Origin: Oscillatoriales cyanobacterium
Lineage (GTDB): Bacteria; Cyanobacteriota; Cyanobacteriia; Cyanobacteriales; Laspinemataceae
Direction: 5' to 3'
NCBI GenBank assembly: GCA_011390955.1
Contig: JAABRM010000006.1
Coordinates: 62,001 to 126,000 of the forward strand
DNA length: 64,000 nucleotides
Under the pieces are notes generated by a model. It was not told where the DNA came from. It worked only from the letters and a program-made list of their open reading frames with translations, and made no database searches. How positions within the stretch are numbered: position 1 is the first letter of the stretch; every line of letters starts with the position of its first letter. A program made the position numbers and the translations under genes. Of the stretch, positions 1-7,174 are shown piece after piece.

Positions 1-1
1 T

Positions 2-214
2 CCGAAAATCTTCAACGGGAAACCGATTATTCGAGGACGGCGGATCGCGGTGGAACATATTTTAGGAATGTTGGCCGCTGGGGATACACCAGAAATTATT
101 TTGGCAGGCTACCCCTGGCTAGAACTAGAAGATATACAGGCTTGTTTACTCTATGCTTACAAACTGGTAAGTCACGAACGAGTCGAACCTTTGTTAATAG
201 AAACCAGTCGATGA
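2..214 (+). CDS. DUF433 antitoxin-like protein, 3' part
   Basis: An open frame runs in from the left edge and stops with TGA at 212-214, giving about 70 residues. It reads PKIFNGKPIIRGRRI, then a segment with AAGDTPEIILAGYPWLE. This is the typical core of the DUF433 family, small helix-turn-helix proteins that usually act as antitoxins. The next gene, 8 bp downstream, is a DUF5615 PIN-like protein, and the two families are often paired in cyanobacteria. The N-terminus lies outside the window. The antitoxin role is inferred from family and pairing. Confidence 0.8.
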   Translation, partial: PKIFNGKPIIRGRRIAVEHILGMLAAGDTPEIILAGYPWLELEDIQACLLYAYKLVSHERVEPLLIETSR

Positions 215-222
215 AAATATAG

Positions 223-576
223 ATGAAAATATTACTCGATACCTGCGTTTGGGGTGGTACTCTAACAGAACTAGCCGATCGCGGTTATGATGTTGTCTGG
301 TCTGGCAATTGGTCGGAAGATCCCGGAGATGATGAAATTATCGCTCAAGCTTACAATCAAGGTCGTATTTTAGTCACGTTAGATAAAGATTTCGGTGAAT
401 TAGCGATCGTTCGCGGCACTCCTCATTGTGGGATTATCAGGTTGGTTAACCTAGCGGCTAAACAACAAGCAACCGTTTGTTTAGAGATCCTCAGTCTGTA
501 TGCAGAAGAATTGCACTCAGGTGCGATCGTTACTGCATCTCCAGGTCGCGTGAGAATTCGCACTCCTGAATCTTAA
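223..576 (+). CDS. DUF5615 PIN-like toxin
   Basis: 117 residues starting MKILLDTCVW. Family features visible are an acidic residue after the first strand (D6), the segment DPGDDEIIAQAYNQGR and the motif LVTLDKDFGEL near residues 50-60. Together they fit the DUF5615 group of PIN-fold proteins, predicted RNases forming the toxin half of DUF433/DUF5615 pairs. The ATG at 223 follows the antitoxin stop by 8 bp, so the two are probably one transcript. An earlier ATG at 211 is closed at once by a stop. RNase activity is inferred from the fold family. Confidence 0.82.
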   Translation: MKILLDTCVWGGTLTELADRGYDVVWSGNWSEDPGDDEIIAQAYNQGRILVTLDKDFGELAIVRGTPHCGIIRLVNLAAKQQATVCLEILSLYAEELHSGAIVTASPGRVRIRTPES

Positions 577-590
577 TTGCTTGGATAATC

Positions 591-1193
591 TTCTCGACAA
601 AAAAACATAAAGCCGGGGTAGGGTGTGTTAGGGGCGAGACAATTTTCAGCGGAAGTCAACTATTAAAATTCGCCCCGTAACGCACCAAGCATAATGTTGA
701 ATCCAGCGGATTACAGGTGCGTTACGGCGGATAATCATGTTACTTGTTTTATATCAAATATTTTGGCCGCCTAACGCACCCTACAACTAATGCTTCTCGA
801 CAAAAAAACATAAAGCCGGGGTAGGGTGTGTTAGGGGCGAGACAATTTTCAGCGGAAGTCAACTATTAAAATTCGCCCCGTAACGCACCAAGCATCATGT
901 TGAATCCAGCGGATTACAGGTGCGTTACGGCGGATAATCATGTTACTTGTTTTATATCAAATATTTTGGCCGCCTAACGCACCCTACAACTAATGCTTCT
1001 CGACAAAAAAACATAAAGCCGGGGTAGGGTGTGTTAGGGGCGAGACAATTTTCAGCGGAAGTCAACTATTAAAATTCGCCCCGTAACGCACCAAGCATCA
1101 TGTTGAATCCAGCGGATTACAGGTGCGTTACGGCGGATAATCATGTTACTTGTTTTATATCAAATATTTTGGCCGCCTAACGCACCCTACAAA
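591..1193. repeat. 203-bp element in three tandem copies
   Basis: Three almost identical units begin with TTCTCGACAAAAAAACATAA at 591, 794 and 997, an exact 203-bp period. I see one substitution (CATAATG in copy 1, CATCATG in copies 2 and 3). Each unit contains a block of about 167 bp (618-784, 821-987, 1024-1190) that begins GTAGGGTGTGTTAGG and ends CCTAACGCACCCTAC, an imperfect terminal inverted repeat, separated by 36-bp spacers. It looks like a non-autonomous hairpin element amplified in tandem. No gene lies inside it, but the third copy overlaps the 3' end of the glycosyltransferase gene. Confidence 0.9.
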
Positions 1194-2052
1194 TACTCAA
1201 AATTCCCTTAATTTTACCTAACCCAACTGGGCGATCGCGCAGCAAAAACCATAGACCATTTAACCCTAATCTGACCAATCTCAACCAGAAAACGACTGGA
1301 TGACAATACTTTTTAATCGTGAATAAATAACTATAGGTACTATGATAATACTTATGGAATAAATTTTTATTAGTAATTTGCGAGGGTTGGTGAAACACCG
1401 CCAGATGATTCGTCATGGCAATGATATGACCTTTTTGAGCATACCGCTGACAAAAATCAAAATCCTCGTAATATAGAAAATACTCTGGGTCAAATTCGGG
1501 ACAAGTTTCAAAGTTCTTTAAATTCAGTAAAAAACTACAGCCTGTCACCCAAGCACAAGAAATATATTCAGCATCAGGATTATGCAAAAATAAATTATCT
1601 TTAATAAGAATCGACCCAGTATAGCGATTAAATTCCCCACCCCCAAACCAAACATCCCCACTGGGTTCATAAACCATTGTGCCTAAAATAGAAACTTCGG
1701 GATGATTGCTAAAAAAGTCCGGCACTTTTGCCAAAGAATCCGTCAGCATCAGGGTATCGGGATTAATCAGCCAGAGAATTGCTTCTGGGTCTTGGTCATA
1801 AACCCAGTGGATGCCTAAATTACACCCTTTACCAAATCCTAGATTTTCCCCAGCCTGCAAAATTACCGTTTTTTCCCGATCTAATGCTTCAATTTCTGCA
1901 TCATCCGGGGAATTATTTACGATAATTAGCTTATAGGGGATTTTGGCTTGTGTTTCCAGGGATTTTAAAAGATTGGTAATTAACTTTGATGAGTAATAGT
2001 TAACGGTCAAAAAGTAGATAAATGGTTTGGATTTAGCCTGAGTTTCAGTCAT
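1177..2052 (-). CDS. Family 2 glycosyltransferase, rhamnosyltransferase-like
   Basis: 291 residues, ATG at 2052. The GT-A features are visible: an N-terminal beta strand (FIYFLTVNYY), IIVNNSPDD at 43-51, NLGFGKGCNLGI at 70-81, and NPDT at 97-100 in the place of the metal-binding DXD. The C-terminal third is hydrophobic and basic, consistent with membrane association. It is the last gene of the rfbC-rfbD-rfbA series on this strand, so it probably transfers dTDP-rhamnose to a cell-surface glycan; the donor is inferred from context. The last four residues and the stop are encoded by the third copy of the 203-bp element, so the original C-terminus may have been replaced. Confidence 0.85.
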   Translation of the reverse strand: MTETQAKSKPFIYFLTVNYYSSKLITNLLKSLETQAKIPYKLIIVNNSPDDAEIEALDREKTVILQAGENLGFGKGCNLGIHWVYDQDPEAILWLINPDTLMLTDSLAKVPDFFSNHPEVSILGTMVYEPSGDVWFGGGEFNRYTGSILIKDNLFLHNPDAEYISCAWVTGCSFLLNLKNFETCPEFDPEYFLYYEDFDFCQRYAQKGHIIAMTNHLAVFHQPSQITNKNLFHKYYHSTYSYLFTIKKYCHPVVFWLRLVRLGLNGLWFLLRDRPVGLGKIKGILSICRVR

Positions 2053-2085
2053 AAATTATGTCAAGGGAATTATGCCTTGAAGATC

Positions 2086-2190
2086 GGGAGGCAGAGCCTC
2101 CAGGAAGGCATTCCCAGGCTCAGCCTGGGAACGAGGAACAATCAACCAACAACAATCAACCAACAACAATCAACCAACAACAATCAACAA
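2086..2190. repeat. Palindromic repeat followed by 14-bp tandem repeat
   Basis: The stretch 2086-2136 holds GGAGGCAGAGCCTCC and TTCCCAGGCTCAGCCTGGGAA followed by CGAGG. This palindromic family recurs at 7861, 30838, 31150 and 32165-32465. From about 2136 the unit AACAATCAACCAAC repeats with a 14-bp period (two heptamers) up to the rfbA stop codon. These fill the gap between rfbA and the glycosyltransferase. Confidence 0.85.
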
Positions 2191-3264
2191 TTAAAACAAC
2201 TCAATTTGAGAGTCATCGCCAATCATAAATCGTAAGGCTTTGGGACGGCGAGAAGCGACGGTTAAATTGGCTCGACGACCAATCACACTATCGACTAAAC
2301 GTTGCTGAATTCCCTCAATTTTTGCCCCGCGTAAAATAACGCTATGTTCTAGGTCAGCATCAATTAAGGTTGCTTCATTGGCGATACTGCTATAAGGACC
2401 GATAAAACAGTTTTCTAAATAACAATTTTCGCCAATAATTGCTGGGCCTCGGATGGAAGAATTGATTACTTTAGTTCCAGCGCCAATTTTTACCCGGCCA
2501 ATTACTTGACTCCGGTCATCTACTTCCCCTTCTACAGAAGGAGTAATTTGCGTATCGAGAATAATTCTATTGGCTTCCAGGAGGTCATCTTTTTTCCCGG
2601 TATCCAGCCACCAACCTTGTAATGTACAAGCTTCTACAGGTTTTTCTAGGTCAATTAACCGCTGGATTGCATCGGTAATTTCTAATTCACCCCGGGCAGA
2701 AGGTTTGATTTGCGCGATCGCCTCATGGATAGCATTAGAAAATAAATAAACCCCGACCAGTGCTAAATTAGACGGGGGATCTTTGGGCTTTTCGATTAAC
2801 TGTAAAACTCGACCTTTTTCATCTACTTTAGCCACCCCAAAGGCGCTGGGATTAGACACTGCCCGCAGCAGGATTAAAGCATCAAGATTTTGCCGATCGA
2901 ACTGGGTCAAAAACGAGTCAACTTTTCCTTCAATAATGTTATCCCCCAGATACATAATAAAAGGAGAATCACCTAAGAAAGGTTGGGCGATTTTGACTGC
3001 ATGAGCCAATCCTGCGGGTTGTTCTTGGAGAATATAAGTAATCTGGGCGCCAAAGCGATCGCCATTCCCAGTCACCTGTTTAACTTCTTCTCCTGTTTCG
3101 GGACTAATAATAATCCCAATGTCCGTAATTCCAGCGGCAACAATGCTTTCAATTCCATACCAAAGAATCGGTTTATTCGCCACGGGCACCAGTTGTTTTG
3201 CCCCAGAATAAGTCAGCGGTCTTAACCGGGTGCCTTTGCCCCCAGAAAGAATGATTGCTTTCAT
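2191..3264 (-). CDS. rfbA: Glucose-1-phosphate thymidylyltransferase, long form
   Basis: 357 residues. It makes dTDP-glucose from dTTP and glucose-1-phosphate, the first step of dTDP-rhamnose synthesis. The nucleotidyltransferase signature GGKGTRLRP lies at 8-16, EQPAGLAHAV at 81-90 and the metal-binding GDN at 107-109. After about residue 245 hexapeptide-like repeats (IGRVKIGAGTKVI, IRGPAIIGENC) form a left-handed beta helix, as in the long RmlA subtype. I chose the ATG at 3264, giving MKAIILSGG; a TTG four codons upstream is also open. rfbD and rfbC lie upstream on the same strand. A sugar-nucleotide relative with another base preference cannot be excluded, but context supports dTTP. Confidence 0.92.
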   Translation of the reverse strand: MKAIILSGGKGTRLRPLTYSGAKQLVPVANKPILWYGIESIVAAGITDIGIIISPETGEEVKQVTGNGDRFGAQITYILQEQPAGLAHAVKIAQPFLGDSPFIMYLGDNIIEGKVDSFLTQFDRQNLDALILLRAVSNPSAFGVAKVDEKGRVLQLIEKPKDPPSNLALVGVYLFSNAIHEAIAQIKPSARGELEITDAIQRLIDLEKPVEACTLQGWWLDTGKKDDLLEANRIILDTQITPSVEGEVDDRSQVIGRVKIGAGTKVINSSIRGPAIIGENCYLENCFIGPYSSIANEATLIDADLEHSVILRGAKIEGIQQRLVDSVIGRRANLTVASRRPKALRFMIGDDSQIELF

Positions 3265-3295
3265 GTTTTTTGCCAAAATAAAGAGTATAAACAGC

Positions 3296-3405
3296 TTGTT
3301 GGTTGTTGGTTGTTGATTGTTGGCAAGTTGTTTGTTAATTCTTTACCCACAAAGAACAACCAACAACCAACAACCAACAACCAACAACCAACAACAATTA
3401 TCAAT
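3296..3405. repeat. Inverted arrays of heptamer repeats
   Basis: TTGTTGG-type heptamers (3296-3330) are followed by CCAACAA-type heptamers (3353-3396), so the two arrays can pair with each other. A short palindromic AT-rich block, CAATTATCAATTGTTAATTA, follows. This is the STRR type of heptanucleotide repeat common in filamentous cyanobacteria. It lies between rfbD and rfbA and could form a hairpin within the operon transcript. Confidence 0.85.
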
Positions 3406-3407
3406 TG

Positions 3408-4277
3408 TTAATTATCTTGATAATCTTTCAGCATAAGACGCAATGATTGCCGCCAATGGGGGGGATGAGTACCCATAACAGCAGAGATTTTGCGATGAGA
3501 GAGAACGGAATAAGCGGGACGTTTTGCCGGAGTGGGATATTCAGCGGTGGTAATGGGCACCACCCGTTGCACTTGCAGGGGAAAACCCAGGGCTGCGGCT
3601 TCTTCAAAGATGGCGATCGCGAAATCATACCAGCTACAAACCCCACTATTGGTATAGTGGTAAATCCCGGATTCTGGGGAATTTTGAACCATACAGACGA
3701 TCGCCTCAGCCAAATCCTTCGTCCAAGTGGGACTCCCCACTTGATCCGTCACCACCCGCAACTCGTCCCGACTACTGCCCAAACGCAGCATAGTCTTAAC
3801 AAAATTGCCAACTCCGCCGACACCATAGACCCAAGCGGTTCTGACAATAATATAGTCGCCCCCCACTTGCTGAATCGCTTCTTCTCCCGCTAATTTAGAC
3901 CGACCATAAACCCCAATGGGATTAGTCGGATCCGTTTCCTGGTAGGGATGACTTTGGCTGCCATCAAACACATAGTCCGTAGAAACATGAATTAACCGGG
4001 CGCCCAGTTTGAGGGCTTCTTCTGCTAAAATCCCCACCCCAGAGCCATTCACCGCCATCGCCAGATCCGGTTCACTTTCCGCCTTGTCCACTGCGGTATA
4101 AGCGCAGGCATTGACGATCGAATCCGGTTTGACCTCACCGATGACCTGACGAATCATGTCTGGTTGCGACAAATCCAGGGTTTCGCGATCGACCCAGGTG
4201 ACATCCCCCAATTTCACCAACATCGGGTGTAATTCTTGGCCAAGTTGACCGTTAATCCCAGCGAGTAAAATTTTCAT
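3408..4277 (-). CDS. rfbD: dTDP-4-dehydrorhamnose reductase
   Basis: 289 residues, the usual length for RmlD/RfbD. It reduces dTDP-4-keto-rhamnose to dTDP-rhamnose with NAD(P)H. The extended short-chain dehydrogenase features are present: GINGQLGQEL at 8-17 (cofactor loop), NACAYTAVDKAE at 57-68, STDYVFDG at 99-106 and the catalytic YGRSK at 124-128. RTAWVYG and a C-terminal RPAYSVL are also typical. ATG at 4277 gives MKILLAG. It is followed by rfbA and preceded by rfbC on the same strand, so the last three steps except RmlB, which is not in the window, are represented here. Confidence 0.95.
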   Translation of the reverse strand: MKILLAGINGQLGQELHPMLVKLGDVTWVDRETLDLSQPDMIRQVIGEVKPDSIVNACAYTAVDKAESEPDLAMAVNGSGVGILAEEALKLGARLIHVSTDYVFDGSQSHPYQETDPTNPIGVYGRSKLAGEEAIQQVGGDYIIVRTAWVYGVGGVGNFVKTMLRLGSSRDELRVVTDQVGSPTWTKDLAEAIVCMVQNSPESGIYHYTNSGVCSWYDFAIAIFEEAAALGFPLQVQRVVPITTAEYPTPAKRPAYSVLSHRKISAVMGTHPPHWRQSLRLMLKDYQDN

Positions 4278-4351
4278 TTCTGTCCCGGTTTGTTTGTTAA
4301 TTGTTGCTTATTCGTCCTTACCGTAGCAGTCCATATCGGTTATTCCGTGAC

Positions 4352-4900
4352 TTATGGGAACACCTCCGCAGAATTTAACCGTTGACCGGCTTGGTCTTTC
4401 GCCGATAAAATTGGCTCGGCACCATTTAACGGCCATTCAATGCCAATATCAGGGTCATTCCAGAGAATACAGCGATCGTACTGGGGGGCGTAGTAGTCCG
4501 TGGCTTTGTACAACACATCTGCCGAGTCGGAAACCACTAAAAAGCCGTGGGCAAAACCCGGTGGCACCCAAAATTGCCGTTTATTTTCCCCACTCAGTAG
4601 ACAACCGACCCATTGACCAAAGGTGGGAGAACTTTTTCTAATATCTACGGCAATATCAAATATCTCACCGGCAACCACTCGGAGTAATTTGCCTTGGGTT
4701 TGTTGAATTTGGTAGTGCAGTCCCCGCAAGACGTTTTTGCCCGATCGCGAGTGATTATCTTGGACAAACTGAGTCTTAATGCCCGTTGTTTCCGCAAACA
4801 CTCGCTCATTGAAGCTTTCAAAAAAAAATCCGCGATCGTCCCCAAAAACTTTTGGTTCAATAATAAATACATCTGGGATTTCTGTGGTAATGATATTCAT
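4352..4900 (-). CDS. rfbC: dTDP-4-dehydrorhamnose 3,5-epimerase
   Basis: 182 residues, normal for RmlC. It epimerises dTDP-4-keto-6-deoxyglucose at C3 and C5. Visible cupin features: GFFFESFNE at 24-32, the catalytic histidine in RGLHYQ (H62), VAVDIRKSSPTFG at 84-95, the WVPPGFAHGF strand at 111-120, and the active-site tyrosine in LYKATDYY (Y131). It is the first gene of the minus-strand rhamnose series (rfbC, rfbD, rfbA, glycosyltransferase). The upstream region 4901-5416 is full of repeats and I see no clear promoter. Confidence 0.95.
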   Translation of the reverse strand: MNIITTEIPDVFIIEPKVFGDDRGFFFESFNERVFAETTGIKTQFVQDNHSRSGKNVLRGLHYQIQQTQGKLLRVVAGEIFDIAVDIRKSSPTFGQWVGCLLSGENKRQFWVPPGFAHGFLVVSDSADVLYKATDYYAPQYDRCILWNDPDIGIEWPLNGAEPILSAKDQAGQRLNSAEVFP

Positions 4901-4945
4901 GGATGCTCCAGCATAATTGTCACAGCGCCGCCTTGAATTTTAGCA

Positions 4946-5352
4946 TCAACAGATGTTATTTGTTGTTTGTTGATTGTTGGAAAGTTGATTGTTCTTGGTT
5001 GATTGTTGGAAAGTTGATTGTTGGAAAGTTGATTGTTCTTGGTTGATTAAAAGAATCCCTACCCAACAACAGGCAACAGGGAACAGGGAACGGTGGTGCC
5101 CACCATCTGCCCGCCATCAGCAGAGGAGCAGAGGAGCAGAGGAGCAGAGGTGCAGAGGTGCAGAGGTGCAGAGGTGCAGAGGAGCAGAGGAGAGAGTGAA
5201 TAGTGAATAGTGAATAGTGAATAGTGATATTTCGTTTCACTTTTAACTTTTCACTTTTAACTTTTCACTTTCCCCGTTCCCCATTCCCTGATAACTGTTC
5301 CCCTTTCCCCAACCAACAACCAACAACCAACAACCAACAACCAACAACATTT
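4946..5352. repeat. Cluster of different short tandem repeats
   Basis: This gene-free stretch holds, in order: TTGTTTGTTGATTGTTGG heptamer-like repeats and GTTGGAAAGTTGATT 15-mers (4946-5063); a 9-bp repeat GCAGAGGAG/GCAGAGGTG of about eight units (about 5118-5192); the 9-bp repeat AGTGAATAG of about four units (about 5192-5228); and CAACAAC heptamers (about 5318-5350). It separates the rfb operon from prfC. All units look like slipped-strand expansions rather than coding DNA. Confidence 0.85.
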
Positions 5353-5443
5353 CCGCAAATTTGCCAAAAATTTATTTTACCTAAAAGCAAAATTTTGCTA
5401 AAATTTAAATAGCGTAATGCTCCATGTCCAGCTAGGTATCCGC

Positions 5444-7072
5444 ATGACCCAAGAACTGATTACAGAAATAGCACAAGAAGTAGAAAGACGCCGCAACTTT
5501 GCCATTATTTCCCACCCCGACGCCGGTAAAACGACTCTAACGGAAAAGCTGTTGCTTTACGGAGGGGCAATTAATGAAGCGGGAGCCGTGAAAGCGAAAC
5601 GCGCCCAGCGGCAAGCTACCTCAGACTGGATGGCAATGGAGCAGCAACGGGGAATTTCCATTACCTCCACAGTTTTGCAGTTTGAATATCAAAACTATTA
5701 TATAAATCTGCTGGATACTCCCGGACACCAAGATTTTAGTGAAGATACTTACCGGACTTTGGCCGCTGCGGATAATGCGGTGATGCTGGAAGATGCCGCT
5801 AAAGGGCTGGAACCCCAGACCCGGAAACTGTTTGAAGTCTGTCGGATGCGAGAAATTCCCATTTTCACTTTTATGAATAAGCTGGATCGACCGACTAGGG
5901 AACCTCTGGAACTCCTGGACGAAATTGAGAAAGAACTGGGGATGAGTACCTATCCGGTAAACTGGCCAATTGGTATGGGCGATCGCTTCAAAGGAGTCTA
6001 CGATCGCCTGCGTCGGCAGATTCACTTATTTGAACGCACCGCCCACGGCAGCAAAAAAGCCCAGGATACCGTAATCGACCTCGGCGATCCGCGCATTGAA
6101 GACCTCTTAGAACAAGACTTGTATTACCAACTGAAAGAAGAACTGGAACTTCTCGAAGAACTAGGAACAGAACTGGATCTGCAAGCGGTTCATGCGGGCA
6201 AAATGACTCCGGTCTTCTTTGGCAGTGCTGTCACCAATTTTGGGGTGAAGCTTTTTTTAGATAATTTTCTAGAATATGCCCTTAAACCAACGGTACGTCG
6301 GAGTAGTCTTGGGGATGTTCCCCCCACTCACCCGAACTTTACCGGCTTTGTCTTTAAACTCCAAGCTAATATGGATCCCAAACATCGCGATCGCGTGGCC
6401 TTCGTGCGGGTCTGTACCGGCAAATTTGAAAAAGACATGACCGTCAGTCATGCTCGCACCGGCAAAAGCATTCGGTTATCTCGTCCCCAGAAACTCTTTG
6501 CCCAAGACCGAGAATCCATCGAAGTCGCTTATGCGGGGGATGCCATTGGTCTGAACAATCCGGGAATGTTTGCCATTGGTGACACTATATATAATGGAGA
6601 AAAATTGGAATACGAAGGGATCCCCTGTTTCTCTCCCGAACTCTTTGCCTATTTAAAAAATCCCAACCCCTCTAAATTCAAGCAATTCCGCAAAGGGGTC
6701 TCAGAATTGAGAGAAGAAGGCGCCGTACAAATTATGTATTCTGCCGACGAATCCAAAAGGGATCCTATTTTAGCGGCAGTGGGTCAACTACAATTTGAAG
6801 TGGTGCAGTTTCGACTGGAAAATGAATATGGGGTCGAAACCAGAATCGAAATGTTGCCCTTTACCGTAGCCCGTTGGGTAGCTGATGGTTGGGAAGCCTT
6901 AAATAAAGTCGGTCGTTTGTTTAACACTGTCACCGTCAAAGACAGTTGGGGGCGTCCCGTGCTACTGTTTAAAAACGAATGGAATTTACATCAAGTTCAA
7001 GGCGACCATCCAGAACTGAAGCTGAATGCCACAGCCCCAGTGGTGGCCGGTCAAGAACCAGAATCTTTGTAA
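5444..7072 (+). CDS. prfC: Peptide chain release factor 3
   Basis: 542 residues from the chosen ATG at 5444 ([11 protein letters not shown]); an in-frame ATG at 5417 would add nine residues. RF3 is a translational GTPase that removes RF1 and RF2 from the ribosome after termination. G1 is HPDAGKTT, followed by [20 protein letters not shown] (switch I and the RGIS motif), G3 DTPGHQDF and G4 NKLD. The C-terminal part includes [20 protein letters not shown], typical of RF3 rather than EF-G. No partner genes are nearby; the previous gene is on the other strand. Confidence 0.95.
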   Translation: MTQELITEIAQEVERRRNFAIISHPDAGKTTLTEKLLLYGGAINEAGAVKAKRAQRQATSDWMAMEQQRGISITSTVLQFEYQNYYINLLDTPGHQDFSEDTYRTLAAADNAVMLEDAAKGLEPQTRKLFEVCRMREIPIFTFMNKLDRPTREPLELLDEIEKELGMSTYPVNWPIGMGDRFKGVYDRLRRQIHLFERTAHGSKKAQDTVIDLGDPRIEDLLEQDLYYQLKEELELLEELGTELDLQAVHAGKMTPVFFGSAVTNFGVKLFLDNFLEYALKPTVRRSSLGDVPPTHPNFTGFVFKLQANMDPKHRDRVAFVRVCTGKFEKDMTVSHARTGKSIRLSRPQKLFAQDRESIEVAYAGDAIGLNNPGMFAIGDTIYNGEKLEYEGIPCFSPELFAYLKNPNPSKFKQFRKGVSELREEGAVQIMYSADESKRDPILAAVGQLQFEVVQFRLENEYGVETRIEMLPFTVARWVADGWEALNKVGRLFNTVTVKDSWGRPVLLFKNEWNLHQVQGDHPELKLNATAPVVAGQEPESL

Positions 7073-7163
7073 GTTGACAATTGATAATTGATAATTGATA
7101 ATTAAGATAATTGATGATTTCTTAATTAACAATTGTTAATTATCAATTGTTAATTATTCTGAA
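7073..7163. repeat. AT-rich palindromic repeat behind prfC
   Basis: Repeated TTGATAATTGATAATTG units and the palindromic block TTAACAATTGTTAATTATCA fill the gap between prfC and the next gene. The same block, AATTATCAATTGTTAATTAT, occurs at about 3398-3417. Strong self-complementarity suggests a hairpin, but there is no U-tract, so a terminator role is uncertain. Confidence 0.7.
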
Positions 7164-7174
7164 ACGTAATCATC

